Part shown: positions 10,711 to 19,777 of the stretch, piece after piece
Numbering within the stretch: the first letter of the stretch is position 1
Layout: every line of letters begins with the position of its first letter
Source of the DNA: Bradyrhizobium paxllaeri
GTDB taxonomy: Bacteria > Pseudomonadota > Alphaproteobacteria > Rhizobiales > Xanthobacteraceae
Direction: 5' to 3'
Length of the DNA: 64,000 nt
Assembly (NCBI RefSeq): GCF_001693515.2
Contig: NZ_CP042968.1
Coordinates: 3,286,001-3,350,000 of the forward strand
Notes under the pieces: generated by a model
What the model was told of the DNA's origin: nothing
Database searches by the model: none
The model's input: only the letters and a program-made list of their open reading frames with translations
Program-made: the position numbers and the translations under genes

Positions 10711-11829
10711 TCAGGAGCCCTTCGGATTGATCTCGGTGTAGTTGCCCTTGGCGTCCCACTTGTAGACGACGTAGTCGATCACCTTGATGTCGCCCTTGGC
10801 ATCGAAGCCGAGCTTGCCGAGCACGGTATCCCATTCACCGGCCTTGATGGTCTCCATGACCTTCTTCGGATCGGTGGTCTTCGCCTTCGCCGCCGCCTGC
10901 GACCAGACCTGCATCGTGGCGTAGGTGTAGAGGGTGTAGCCTTCGGGATCGATGTTCTTGGCCTTGAACTTCTCGACGATCGCCTTCGCGGTCGCCTTGT
11001 TGCGCGGATCGGGACCGAAGGTGAACAGCGTGCCTTCGGCGGCCGGACCCGTGATCGAGGCGAATTCCTTGTCGTTCAGGGCGTCGCCGGCCATCAACAC
11101 CGTCTTCAGCCCCTGGTCGCGCATCTGGCGCAGGATCAAGCCTGCCTCCTGATGATAGCCGCCGACGAAGACCAGATCGACGTTGTCGCGCTTCAGGCGC
11201 GACACGATCGAGTTAAAATCCTTGTCGCCCTTGTTGTAGGACTCGAACATCTTCTCGGTGACGCCGGCCTTGTTGAGCGCCTTCTTGGTTTCGTCGGCGA
11301 GGCCTTTGCCGTAAGTGGTCTTGTCGTTGAGGATGGCGACGTTCTTGCCCTTGTAGTTCTTGACGATGTAGTCGGCGGCAACCAGGCCCTGCTGGTCGTC
11401 GCGGCCGCAGACGCGCGCCACGTTCCAGAGCTTGCGCTCGGTGAACAGCGGGTTGGTCGAGGCCGGCGTAATCTGCAGCACGTTGCCGTCGGCATAGGCT
11501 TCCGACGCCGGGATCGACGACGACGAGCAGAAGTGTCCGGCGACGAACGGGATCTTGGCGCTGGCAAACTTTTCCGCCACCGAACGCGCTTGCTTGGGAT
11601 CGCAGGCATCGTCGCCGACTTGCAGCGCCAGCTTCTTGCCGAGCACGCCGCCGGCGGCGTTGATGTCGGCCACCGCCTGTTCGGCGCCGTTCTTCATCTG
11701 CCGGCCGAACGCCGATTCGCCGCCCGTCATCGGGCCCGCCACTGCGATGGAGATGTCCTGCGCCAGCGCCGTTGTCGATAGCGCCAACGACGCGCCCAAT
11801 GCCAGGCCGATGAGTTTCAGTGATTTCAT
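10711..11829 (-). CDS. LIV-type ABC transporter periplasmic binding protein
   Basis: Periplasmic solute-binding protein (372 aa, Peripla_BP_6 family) of a branched-chain-amino-acid-type importer. A Sec signal peptide ends near ALAQD (about residue 24). The mature protein starts ISIAVAGPMTGG and carries the family's AGHFCSSSSIPAS and ITPASTNPLFT ligand-loop motifs. It lies 183 bp downstream of livF on the same strand and has its own strong terminator, so it may be the last gene of the operon or have its own promoter. Ligands in this family include Leu/Ile/Val but also aromatic acids and amides; the adjacent pca genes keep an aromatic ligand possible. The ligand cannot be read from sequence. 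Confidence 0.9.
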   Translation of the reverse strand: MKSLKLIGLALGASLALSTTALAQDISIAVAGPMTGGESAFGRQMKNGAEQAVADINAAGGVLGKKLALQVGDDACDPKQARSVAEKFASAKIPFVAGHFCSSSSIPASEAYADGNVLQITPASTNPLFTERKLWNVARVCGRDDQQGLVAADYIVKNYKGKNVAILNDKTTYGKGLADETKKALNKAGVTEKMFESYNKGDKDFNSIVSRLKRDNVDLVFVGGYHQEAGLILRQMRDQGLKTVLMAGDALNDKEFASITGPAAEGTLFTFGPDPRNKATAKAIVEKFKAKNIDPEGYTLYTYATMQVWSQAAAKAKTTDPKKVMETIKAGEWDTVLGKLGFDAKGDIKVIDYVVYKWDAKGNYTEINPKGS

Positions 11830-12012
11830 GAGATATCCTCGCAGATCAGTCGATTTCGGGAAATGCCCGGCAGGCCGGGTACGAAAATCGTCCCCATTGT
11901 CGGCTGATTTTACCGCGAAGTCATCGGCAATTTTCGGGCAAATCCACGGTCCGCTCGCAACATCTTGCCGCAGCGCGCGCCACGAGTGGTGGCGCAGGGG
12001 GCGGCGGTAGCG

Positions 12013-12756
12013 CTACTCCCGCCGGCCGCCTTCCAGGTAGGCGGCGCGGATTTCCGGGCGCTGCAGCAATTCGCTGCCGGTTCCTGACAGCGTAATCAGG
12101 CCGTTGACCATGACATAGCCGCGATGGGCCAGTTTCAGCGCGTGGTTGGCGTTCTGTTCGACGATCAGGACGGTGAGGCCGTCCTGTCGGTTCAGGGTCC
12201 TGATCGCATCGAAAATCTGCCGCGCGATCAGGGGGGCGAGCCCCAGCGACGGCTCGTCCAGCATCAGCAGGCGCGGCCGGCTCATCAGGGCCCGGCCGAT
12301 CGCCAGCATCTGCTGCTCGCCGCCGGACAGCGTGCCGCCGCGCTGGGTCATGCGTTCCTTCAGCCGCGGGAACAGCGCGAACACGCGCTCCAGGCTGTTC
12401 GCGCGGTCGGACTCGCTCGAGTCGGTCGCATCCGCCCCCATCTGGAGGTTTTCCGCCACGCTCATGCGCGGGAAGATGCGCCGGCCCTCAGGCGATTGCG
12501 CGATGCGCAGCCGCGCAATGTCATGCGTCGGGACGCCGGTGATGTCCTGACCGTCGAACTCGATGTGGCCGGAGCGGGCGCGGGGCCGGCCGAAGATCGT
12601 CATCATCAGCGTCGACTTGCCGGCGCCATTGGCGCCGATCAGGGCGACGATCTCGCCGGCATTGATGTCGATGTCGACACCCTTCAGCGCCTCGATCTTG
12701 CCATAGGCCGCACGCAGCGAGCGGATCGCGAGCAGGGGAGTTGCGGGTGAGATCAT
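12013..12756 (-). CDS. livF: LivF-type ABC transporter ATPase
   Basis: Second nucleotide-binding subunit of the LIV importer (247 aa; normal length). Walker A GANGAGKST, signature LSGGEQQML, Walker B LLMLDEPSLGLAP and the switch His region are all present. It is cytoplasmic and pairs with LivG on the LivHM membrane channel. It is separated from livG by a 160-bp gap holding a REP-like palindrome, so it is probably still in the same transcript, but possibly at a different level. Confidence 0.92.
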   Translation of the reverse strand: MISPATPLLAIRSLRAAYGKIEALKGVDIDINAGEIVALIGANGAGKSTLMMTIFGRPRARSGHIEFDGQDITGVPTHDIARLRIAQSPEGRRIFPRMSVAENLQMGADATDSSESDRANSLERVFALFPRLKERMTQRGGTLSGGEQQMLAIGRALMSRPRLLMLDEPSLGLAPLIARQIFDAIRTLNRQDGLTVLIVEQNANHALKLAHRGYVMVNGLITLSGTGSELLQRPEIRAAYLEGGRRE

Positions 12757-12773
12757 CGCACAACCTCACAGCC

Positions 12774-12898
12774 GTCATGGCCGGGCTTGTCCCGGCCATC
12801 CACGTCTTTGCGGTCGTCAAAGAAGAAAGACGTGGATGCCCGGGCATAGGCGAGCGGAAGCGACGCCGTCCTTCGGACGGCTAAGCCCGGGCATGACG
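12774..12898. repeat. REP-like composite palindrome between livG and livF
   Basis: Begins GTCATGGCCGGGCTTGTCCC and ends with the inverted form GCCCGGGCATGAC, with an internal CACGTCTTT/AAAGACGTG pair. The fold would be a cruciform or long RNA hairpin. It is of the kind scattered in Bradyrhizobium intergenic regions and may stabilise the upstream mRNA. Confidence 0.75.
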
Positions 12899-12916
12899 AA
12901 GATATGTGGACAGCGC

Positions 12917-13750
12917 TCACGTGCCGCTCTCCATCACCGCGATCGCTTCCTCCTCGTCGGTGCCGAGATAGGCGGCGATCACCTTGGGATCGTCGCGGAT
13001 GTGTTTTGGCGTGCCTTCGGCAATCTTCACGCCGTGATCCATCACCACGACATGGTCGGAGATTTCCATCACCACGCTCATGTCGTGCTCGATCAGCAGG
13101 ATCGAGGTGCCCTGGTCGGCGCGGATCGCGAGCAGCAATTCGCTCAAGGCGGCGCTCTCCCGCGCATTCAATCCGGCGGCTGGTTCGTCGAGGCAGAGCA
13201 GCGCGGGCTCGGTGCACATGGCGCGCGCGATTTCCAGGCGTCGCTGGTCGCCATAGGGCAGGTTGCCGGCGGCATCGTCAGCGCGATCCAAAAGCCCGAT
13301 GCGATCGAGCCACGTCGTCGCCAGATCGATCGCGGCTTGTTCCGCCGTGCGCCACGACGGCGCGCCGATCAGGCCGAGGAACGTCAATCCGGAGGCGCGC
13401 ATCAGCGCGTTGTGCTGCGCCACCATCAGGTTTTCCAGCGCCGTCATGCCGGGAAACAGGCGGATGTTCTGGAAGGTGCGCGCGACCTTCGCCAGCTTGG
13501 CAATCCGGAAATCGTTCAGCCGCTCGAGCCGGATGGCGTGGCCGTCATCATGGGTGAGGCCGATGGCGCCCGAGGTCGGCTTGTAGAAGCCGGTGATGCA
13601 GTTGAACACCGTGGTCTTGCCGGCGCCGTTCGGCCCGATCAGCGCGGTGATCTTGCGCCGCTCGGCGTTGAAGGAGAGGTCGTTGACGGCGACGATGCCG
13701 CCGAAGCGCATCGACAGCCGGTCGACGGAGAGGATGTGATCGCCGCTCAT
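12917..13750 (-). CDS. livG: LivG-type ABC transporter ATPase
   Basis: First nucleotide-binding subunit of the LIV importer, 277 aa. Walker A GPNGAGKTT, a signature of LPYGDQRRLEIARA, Walker B LLCLDEPAAGLN and the conserved C-terminal extension seen in LivG (HIRDDPKVIAAYLG) are visible. The ATG overlaps the livM stop (ATGA), indicating translational coupling. It acts with LivF, LivM and LivH to energise uptake. Confidence 0.93.
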   Translation of the reverse strand: MSGDHILSVDRLSMRFGGIVAVNDLSFNAERRKITALIGPNGAGKTTVFNCITGFYKPTSGAIGLTHDDGHAIRLERLNDFRIAKLAKVARTFQNIRLFPGMTALENLMVAQHNALMRASGLTFLGLIGAPSWRTAEQAAIDLATTWLDRIGLLDRADDAAGNLPYGDQRRLEIARAMCTEPALLCLDEPAAGLNARESAALSELLLAIRADQGTSILLIEHDMSVVMEISDHVVVMDHGVKIAEGTPKHIRDDPKVIAAYLGTDEEEAIAVMESGT

Positions 13751-15066
13751 CCGTGGCCCTCCTTGACGAGGTCGGATGAGATCGCCTCCTTGCGCTGGAG
13801 AAATACGGTCGGCGCGCGGTGGCCGATCAGGCCGCGCGGCCGCCAGATCATCAACAGCACCATCGCCATGCCGAACACCAGCATGCGGTACTGGTCGAGC
13901 CCGCGAAACAGCTCGAAACCGCCGATCATGGCGAGTGCGGCGAGCGCCACGCCGAGTTGCGAGCCCATGCCGCCAAGCACGACGATCGCCAGCACCAGCG
14001 CTGATTCATGGAAGGTGAAGGATTCCGGGCTGATGAAGCCTTGTCTTGTGGCGAAGAACGCGCCGGCAAAGCCGCCGAACATCGCACCGGTCGCAAACGC
14101 CGTCAGTTTGGTCGTGGTGGTGTTGATGCCGAGCGCGCGGCAGGCGACTTCATCCTCGCGCAGCGCTTCCCAGGCGCGGCCGATCGGCAACCGCCGCAGC
14201 CGGATGGTGACCCAGTTGGTGAGCAGCGCCAGCGCCAGGATCAGATAGAACAGGAACACGATGCGGTGGGTCGGCGAGAATTCGATGCCGAGCATGGCTG
14301 CCAGCCCGTCGTCGCCGGGCGTCAGCGGAATGCCGAACAGCGTCGGCCGGGGGATACCGGTGATGCCGTTCGGGCCCCCGGTGAGGCTCTGCCAGTTGAT
14401 CAGGACGAGGCGGATGATCTCGCCGAAGGCGAGCGTTACGATGGCGAGATAATCGCCGCGCAGCCGCAGCACGGGAAAACCGAGCAGCACGCCCCAGAAC
14501 GCCGCGAGAATGCCGGCGAGCGGCAGGCAGATCCAGAACGACAGCCCGAAATTGGTGGCGAGCAGCGCATAGGAATAGGCGCCGACGGCGTAGAAGGCGA
14601 CATAGCCGAGGTCGAGCAGCCCGGCGAGGCCGACCACCACGTTCAGTCCCCATCCGAGCATCACGTAAGTCAGCACGAGGATGCCGAGGTCGAGAATGTA
14701 GCGCTCGTTGTAGAACAGCACCGGCACCAGGAAGGTGAACACCAGCAGCACCGGAGCGACCAGCCGTCCGCCGAACGCGAGCACATTTTGCACCGGAGCG
14801 GGGACCACCCTGGCGGTGTCGACCGGGCCCCACCATTGCCGGAACAACTCGATGAGGATGCTGCCGCCGAACACGGCCGCCACCATGGCGGCGAGGTCGC
14901 CGAAACGCGTCCAGTAGGTCAGTTGTCCGTCAGGTCCGGCTTCGGTGCGGACGCCGATCATCAGCGAAAACAGCACCAGCGCGACCAGCGCGCTGATCAG
15001 TGACTTCTTGAGGATGAAGGCAGCGCTCGGTGCGCGCGAGGTTTGGGCGGCGGGGTTTGCGCTCAC
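13747..15066 (-). CDS. livM: LivM-type ABC transporter permease
   Basis: Integral membrane permease of the LIV importer, 439 aa, longer than short LivM forms because of an N-terminal extension with extra hydrophobic segments before the conserved NERYILDLGILVLTY region. The permease core has about eight membrane spans and the loop GDYLAIVTLAFGEI that contacts the ATPases. GTG at 15066 is taken as start, 11 bp after the livH stop; the frame is open further up but would overlap livH. It is coupled to livG by a 4-bp overlap. Confidence 0.9.
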   Translation of the reverse strand: MSANPAAQTSRAPSAAFILKKSLISALVALVLFSLMIGVRTEAGPDGQLTYWTRFGDLAAMVAAVFGGSILIELFRQWWGPVDTARVVPAPVQNVLAFGGRLVAPVLLVFTFLVPVLFYNERYILDLGILVLTYVMLGWGLNVVVGLAGLLDLGYVAFYAVGAYSYALLATNFGLSFWICLPLAGILAAFWGVLLGFPVLRLRGDYLAIVTLAFGEIIRLVLINWQSLTGGPNGITGIPRPTLFGIPLTPGDDGLAAMLGIEFSPTHRIVFLFYLILALALLTNWVTIRLRRLPIGRAWEALREDEVACRALGINTTTTKLTAFATGAMFGGFAGAFFATRQGFISPESFTFHESALVLAIVVLGGMGSQLGVALAALAMIGGFELFRGLDQYRMLVFGMAMVLLMIWRPRGLIGHRAPTVFLQRKEAISSDLVKEGHG

Positions 15067-15077
15067 GCGGCAGCCCG

Positions 15078-15995
15078 TCAGACTTTTTCGACTTCGGGCC
15101 GGCCGAGCAGGCCGGTCGGAAGGAAGATCAGGACCACGATCAGGATCGAGAACGCCGCGACGTCCTTGTACTCCACCGAGAAATACGCCGACCACAGCGT
15201 CTCGATCAGGCCGATCAGAAGCCCGCCCAGCATCGCGCCGGGCAGCGAGCCGATGCCCCCGAGCACGGCCGCGGTAAACGCCTTGATGCCGGCGACGAAG
15301 CCCATGAAGAAATCGACCAGGCCGTAATAGAGCAGGTACATCATGCCGGCTACCGCAGCGAGCGCGGCGCCGATCACGAAGGTCATGGAGATGGTGCGGT
15401 CGACGTCGACGCCGAGCAGCGAGGCCATGGTCTGGTCCTGTTCGCAGGCGCGCATATCGCGGCCAAGACGCGTGCTGGATACCAGCCAGGTGAACAGCGC
15501 CAGCAGCACCACGGTGGTGAGGACGACGATGATCTGGATGTTGGAAAGCTGCACGTTGAAGCCTTCCGCGCCCTCATGCAGGGTGTAGCCGCCGGTGATG
15601 ATCGGCGGCACAGGCTTGACGCGGGCGCCCTGTGCGACCTGCGAATAATTGGTCAGCACGAATGACATACCGATGGCGGAAAGCATCGGCGCCAGGCGGA
15701 ACGAGTGCCGCAGCGGCCGGTAGGCGATGCGCTCGACCGTCCAGCCATAGAGCGCCGTGATCGCCATCGATACCAGCAATACGACCAGCAGGATCAGCGG
15801 GATGGCGGTCAGGCCGAACGAGACCAGGATCAGGAAGGTGATCAGGGCGATGAAGCCGCCGATCATGAAAATATCGCCATGGGCGAAATTGATCATGCCG
15901 ACGATGCCGTAGACCATGGTGTAGCCGATGGCGATCAGGCCGTAGATCGAGCCGAGCACGAGGCCGTTGATGAGTTGCTGGGCGAAGTAATCCAT
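15078..15995 (-). CDS. livH: LivH-type ABC transporter permease
   Basis: First gene of the LIV operon: 305-aa inner-membrane permease with about eight hydrophobic segments. Family landmarks are the N-terminal LINGLVLGSIYGL, GMINFAHGDIFMIG, and the C-terminal ATPase-contact region with GGIGSLPGAMLGG. It pairs with LivM to form the channel. The operon promoter should lie in the 271-bp gap to 16266, which it shares divergently with the small Gln-rich ORF. Confidence 0.92.
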   Translation of the reverse strand: MDYFAQQLINGLVLGSIYGLIAIGYTMVYGIVGMINFAHGDIFMIGGFIALITFLILVSFGLTAIPLILLVVLLVSMAITALYGWTVERIAYRPLRHSFRLAPMLSAIGMSFVLTNYSQVAQGARVKPVPPIITGGYTLHEGAEGFNVQLSNIQIIVVLTTVVLLALFTWLVSSTRLGRDMRACEQDQTMASLLGVDVDRTISMTFVIGAALAAVAGMMYLLYYGLVDFFMGFVAGIKAFTAAVLGGIGSLPGAMLGGLLIGLIETLWSAYFSVEYKDVAAFSILIVVLIFLPTGLLGRPEVEKV

Positions 15996-16266
15996 GCGCT
16001 GCCGTTTTTTGTATGAGGACGCGGCGAGAGCTCCGGCAGCCCATGACGACGCGTCGTGTCGTTTTCTAACAGGTGGGAACCGGCGGCGGCAACAGCGCCG
16101 GGTGCGGCTTAATTGGCTTGTACAGAACTAGTTTTGCGAGCGCGGTTCCCCCGTCACAGTCCGGACACGGCTTTGCCTTGCGGTGATCGCAACCGGAACC
16201 GCTGTTCCGCAGCAACCAATGCCGCAGCCCTTCGTTGGTTCGGGCTACGTCTAAACGACGGCCTCA

Positions 16267-16446
16267 ATGAACAAGATGAACCAGAATCCGGGTCAGCAGA
16301 ACCAGAAGCCGGGTCAGAAGCCCGGACAGCAGCAGCAAGGCGGCGGACAGAAGCCGGGCCAGCAGCAGCAGGATCCGGGACGTCAGGGACAAAACCCTGG
16401 TCAGGGAAACCCCCAGCCAGGACCGCTAGCCGGACTGGTTGGTTAG
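16267..16446 (+). CDS. Gln/Pro/Gly-rich 59-aa peptide of unknown function
   Basis: ATG to TAG gives 59 residues built almost entirely of Gln, Pro, Gly, Asn and Lys, in imperfect repeats of QKPGQQ and QNPGQ, ending LAGLVG. It has no hydrophobic segment or signal peptide, so it is probably an intrinsically disordered cytoplasmic peptide. A rho-independent terminator starts 7 bp after the stop, which argues that the unit is transcribed. The ribosome site is weak (ACGACGG). It stands alone between the liv and pca operons. I do not recognise a function. Confidence 0.6.
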   Translation: MNKMNQNPGQQNQKPGQKPGQQQQGGGQKPGQQQQDPGRQGQNPGQGNPQPGPLAGLVG

Positions 16447-16452
16447 AGACTT

Positions 16453-16489
16453 GAAGAAGGCCCCGCCGAAAGACGGGGCTCTTCTTTTT
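16453..16489 (+). terminator. Rho-independent terminator of the Gln-rich ORF
   Basis: Stem AAGAAGGCCCCG pairing with CGGGGCTCTTCTT around an 8-base loop, ending in TTTTT. It may also work in the opposite direction for the pca operon, since the stem has A-rich flanks. Confidence 0.8.
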
Positions 16490-16518
16490 GTGCTCCCGAC
16501 TTCGTGTCCCGGACGCGG

Positions 16519-16911
16519 CTAGGTCTTCAGCAATCCTAGTTCCGCAATGATCGCGCCCGCTTCCTTCACCGCGTGGTTGGCCGCCGGCACGCCGCAATAG
16601 ATCGCCTGCTGCAGCAGGATTTCCTTGATGTCGTCGGGCGTGAAGCCGCCTTCGCTAAGTGCCGCGCGCACATGCAGGCGGAATTCGTCCCACTGTCCCA
16701 GCGCCACCATGGTGCCGACCACGAGCACGCGGCGGGTGCGGTGGTCGAAATGCGGCCGGGTCCAGATATCACCCCAGGCATAGCGGGTGATCAGGTCCTG
16801 GAAGTCGGTATTGAACGCATTGCGGTTCTTGATCGACTTGTCGACCCATTCATTGCCGAGCACCTTGCGGCGCTGGGCCATGCCGTCATCGCGGCGTTGG
16901 TTGTCGTCCAT
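16519..16911 (-). CDS. pcaC: 4-carboxymuconolactone decarboxylase
   Basis: PcaC (130 aa, normal length, AhpD/CMD fold) decarboxylates 4-carboxymuconolactone to 3-oxoadipate enol-lactone in the protocatechuate branch of the beta-ketoadipate pathway. Characteristic segments are RRKVLGNEWVD near the N-terminus, TRPHFDHRTRR and the helix with DDIKEILLQQAIYCG, followed by the conserved GVPAANHA. Transcribed after pcaD, with a 106-bp gap filled by a REP palindrome. The pcaHG dioxygenase genes, often next to it, are not in the window. Confidence 0.92.
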   Translation of the reverse strand: MDDNQRRDDGMAQRRKVLGNEWVDKSIKNRNAFNTDFQDLITRYAWGDIWTRPHFDHRTRRVLVVGTMVALGQWDEFRLHVRAALSEGGFTPDDIKEILLQQAIYCGVPAANHAVKEAGAIIAELGLLKT

Positions 16912-16925
16912 TGTACCCTCTCTCC

Positions 16926-17007
16926 GTCATTGCGAGGAGCGAAGCGACGAAGCAATCCATGTCTCGGCCTGCGGTGAGATGGATTGCTTCGCTTCGCTCG
17001 CAATGAC
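16926..17007. repeat. REP palindrome between pcaD and pcaC
   Basis: GTCATTGCGAGGAGCGAAGC at the left and its inverse GCTTCGCTCGCAATGAC at the right, with inner GAAGCAATCCA/TGGATTGCTTC arms. The same family occurs at 61701-61781. Confidence 0.85.
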
Positions 17008-17017
17008 GCGGTTGGTG

Positions 17018-17800
17018 TTACCGTTGCGTCAAAAACCCGATCACCGCATCGGTGAAGGCGTGCGGCTGCTCGACGTTGGAAATATGCGTGGCATCAAGCA
17101 GCGTCATGCTCGCGTTGGGAATCCGGCTGCGCATGAACTCGCCGTCCGCGACCGTCGTCGACATGTCGTGGCGGCCGGCGATGATCAGCGTCGGGCTCTT
17201 GATCTTCGGCAGCAGTTCGCGCTGGTCGAGCGTCGACAGCGCCTCGCAGCAGGCGATGTAGCCCTCGACCGGCGTGGTCAGCATCATCGCCTTCATGTTG
17301 GCCGCGATCTGCGGCTCGCGCTCGCGAAAATCCGCGGTCAGCCAGCCGGCCAGCACCGCGTCGGCGACCGCGGCGATGCCGCCTTGCTTCACCGCCTTGA
17401 TGCGGTCGTGCCAGCGCGTCGGGTCGGGGTAATAGCAGGAGGTGTTGGCCAGGATGATCTTGTCGAACCTGTCGGGCGCATTCGCCCCCAGCCATTGCCC
17501 GACCATGCCGCCCATCGACAACCCGCACCAATGGGCCTTGGCGATATTGAGGTCGTCGAGGATCGCCAGCACGTCGCGGCCGAAGCGCTCCAGCGAGTAG
17601 GGGCCGGGCGGCACGCTCGACTTGCCATGGCCGCGACGGTCGTAGCGGATGACGCGGAACACCTGCGTCAGCGCCTTCATCTGCGGCTCCCACATCTGCA
17701 TGGTCGAGCCCAGCGAGTTCGATAGCATCAGCGTCGGTCCGCCGTCGCGGCCTTCGACGGATACGTTGAGCAGGCACCCGTCGGCGTCGATCATCGGCAT
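17018..17800 (-). CDS. pcaD: 3-oxoadipate enol-lactonase
   Basis: PcaD (260 aa), alpha/beta hydrolase that opens 3-oxoadipate enol-lactone to 3-oxoadipate. Oxyanion region SNSLGSTMQMW, DRRGHGKSS strand, nucleophile elbow GLSMGG (Ser about residue 94), acid in LIIAGRHDMST and catalytic His in DATHISNVEQP. It starts 18 bp after the pcaB stop, so it is in one transcript with pcaB, feeding PcaC in the order pcaB-pcaD-pcaC. Confidence 0.93.
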   Translation of the reverse strand: MPMIDADGCLLNVSVEGRDGGPTLMLSNSLGSTMQMWEPQMKALTQVFRVIRYDRRGHGKSSVPPGPYSLERFGRDVLAILDDLNIAKAHWCGLSMGGMVGQWLGANAPDRFDKIILANTSCYYPDPTRWHDRIKAVKQGGIAAVADAVLAGWLTADFREREPQIAANMKAMMLTTPVEGYIACCEALSTLDQRELLPKIKSPTLIIAGRHDMSTTVADGEFMRSRIPNASMTLLDATHISNVEQPHAFTDAVIGFLTQR

Positions 17801-17817
17801 GGGAAGTCTCCGGTCTC

Positions 17818-19173
17818 TTACTTGTTGTCCAGCGAAGCGAGCAGGCGGTCGATCAGCGCCTGCGAGGCGCCCTGATAGGCCATCGGCTCGAACAGTTTTG
17901 CAATCTCATCGGCGCCGAGTTGTGCGGTGACTTTCGAGTCGTTCGTCAGCACGTCGCGCAGATGCTTCTTGTCCTTGACCGCCTTCTTGCTGGCGGCCTC
18001 GACCAGATGATGCGCGTCGCTCTTGCCGATCTTTTCAGCGAGCGCCATCGCCACCGCCTCGGCCATGATCAGCCCATCGGTCGCGTCGAGATTTTTGCGC
18101 ATGCGCGCGGCGTCGACTTCCAGCCCTTCGGCGATATCGACGATCGCCGCAAGCGCACCCGAGGTAACCAGCAGCAGCGTCGGCAACGTCGGCCATTCCG
18201 CATGCCAGGGGCCGGCGCTGCGCTCGTGGTCCTGTACCTGCGCCGCAAAAATCGTCGCCGCCAGATTGGGCGTCATGGTCGCCGCGGCTAGCGCGCTTGC
18301 GGCCGCCACCGGATTGCGCTTGTGCGGCATGGTGGAGGAGCCGCCGCGGCCTTCGCCCGAGGGCTCGAACGCTTCGCCGACATCGGTCTGCATCATCAGC
18401 GACACGTCGCGCGCGATCTTGCCGCAGGTGCCGGCAAGAATCGCAAAGACGCCGGCCGCTTCCGCCATACGGTCGCGGTGGGTGTGCCAGGGCGCGTCGG
18501 GCAAGGGCAGGTTCAGCTCCTGCGCCAGCCTTTCCGCGACCGCCAATCCCTTGTCGCCCAGCGCCGCCAGCGTGCCGGCGGCGCCGCCGAATTGCAGCGC
18601 CAGCGTTTCGCTGCGCAGGCGCTGCAGCCGCCCCTTCGAGCGGTGCAATGCAGCGGCATATTCGGCGAGCTTCAGCCCGAACGGCATCGGCAGCGCGTGC
18701 TGCAGCCAGGTGCGCGCGCCCACGGGCGTGTTGCGGTGCTGACGCGCCAGCTTGGCAAAGCCTTTGATCGCGCGATCGATGTCGGCAAGCAGCGCGTCGA
18801 TGCCGGCGCGAAGGCCGAGCATGGCGCCGGTATCGATGACGTCCTGGCTGGTCGCGCCCCAATGCACATAGCGCGCCGCCGCGGCGTCCGCCCTGGTGAC
18901 ATTGGCGGTCAGCGCCTTGACGAGGGGGATGGCGAGGTTGCCGGCCCTGGTTGCGGCATCCGCCAGTGCGGCGATGTCGAATGATTCGGCCCGGCACGCA
19001 TTCGTGATCGGCCCGGCCGCATCGGTCGGGATCACCCCGGCCGCGGCCTCGGCACGCGCCAGCGCCGCCTCGAAATCCAGCATGTTCTGCAGGCTTGCCA
19101 CATCGTCGCATACCGCGCGCATCGCGGCGCTCGACAGCATCGGGGCAAGCAGGGGGGAGAGGGACGTGCTCAT
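17818..19173 (-). CDS. pcaB: 3-carboxy-cis,cis-muconate cycloisomerase
   Basis: PcaB (451 aa), fumarase/aspartase superfamily, converts 3-carboxymuconate to 4-carboxymuconolactone. The superfamily signature GSSTMPHKRNPV lies near residue 275, with HWGATSQDVIDTG and ARTWLQHALP as the other substrate-site segments. It is the first gene of pcaBDC, transcribed away from the CoxG gene with about 157 bp between them. A LysR or IclR pca regulator would be expected but is not seen here. Confidence 0.93.
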   Translation of the reverse strand: MSTSLSPLLAPMLSSAAMRAVCDDVASLQNMLDFEAALARAEAAAGVIPTDAAGPITNACRAESFDIAALADAATRAGNLAIPLVKALTANVTRADAAAARYVHWGATSQDVIDTGAMLGLRAGIDALLADIDRAIKGFAKLARQHRNTPVGARTWLQHALPMPFGLKLAEYAAALHRSKGRLQRLRSETLALQFGGAAGTLAALGDKGLAVAERLAQELNLPLPDAPWHTHRDRMAEAAGVFAILAGTCGKIARDVSLMMQTDVGEAFEPSGEGRGGSSTMPHKRNPVAAASALAAATMTPNLAATIFAAQVQDHERSAGPWHAEWPTLPTLLLVTSGALAAIVDIAEGLEVDAARMRKNLDATDGLIMAEAVAMALAEKIGKSDAHHLVEAASKKAVKDKKHLRDVLTNDSKVTAQLGADEIAKLFEPMAYQGASQALIDRLLASLDNK

Positions 19174-19330
19174 CGGCGCGACCTAACCATTCCGTCCCGT
19201 CAATGCCAATGCCCCTTGTCGGGTTGGCGTCTGTTGCGGTTGCGAAGATGCATCGCTTATCGCCCTTCCTTTTGGCCCGGGCGTGCTTTACTTGGGGGAT
19301 AACAGTTGAAGCGATCCAGGAGGCACCCCC

Positions 19331-19777
19331 ATGGCCATGACAATGAACGGCGAAGTCCAGCTTGCGGCGTCGCGCGAGGCCGTGTGGGCCAAGCTGAACG
19401 ATCCGGAAGTGCTGAAGGCCTGCATTCCCGGCTGCGAGGAGCTGGAAAAGACTGAGGATAACGGCTTCCGCGCCACCGCCAAGATGAAGGTCGGGCCGGT
19501 GTCCGCCCGCTTCAAGGGCAAGGTCATGCTGAGCGATCTCGATCCGCCCAACGGCTACAAGATATCAGGCGAAGGTGAGGGCGGCGTTGCCGGTTTCGCC
19601 AAGGGTGGCGCCACGGTCGCGCTGTCTGAAAAGGATGGCGGCACGCTCCTGAGCTACAACGTCGAGGCGCAGATCGGCGGCAAGCTGGCCCAGCTTGGAC
19701 AGCGGCTGATTAACGGTGCGGCCAAGAAGCTGGCCGACGAATTCTTCGCCAATTTCGGCAAGGCCGTGCAGGGCTGA
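19331..19777 (+). CDS. CoxG-like SRPBCC protein
   Basis: CoxG family (148 aa; SRPBCC/START fold). In Oligotropha-type CO dehydrogenase systems CoxG helps attach the enzyme to the membrane; related proteins occur beside other molybdenum hydroxylases. Typical segments are the N-terminal GEVQLAASREAVWAKLNDPEVL, the IPGCEELEK loop and GGKLAQLGQRLINGAAKKLADEFF at the C-terminus; this copy lacks the long C-terminal hydrophobic tail of full CoxG. AGGAGG stands seven bases before the ATG. First gene of the cox-like cluster, with about 210 bp to the small subunit. Confidence 0.85.
   Translation: MAMTMNGEVQLAASREAVWAKLNDPEVLKACIPGCEELEKTEDNGFRATAKMKVGPVSARFKGKVMLSDLDPPNGYKISGEGEGGVAGFAKGGATVALSEKDGGTLLSYNVEAQIGGKLAQLGQRLINGAAKKLADEFFANFGKAVQG

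Noticed and set aside
12836..14248. 470-codon plus-strand frame
   Set aside because: Antisense to livG and livM.
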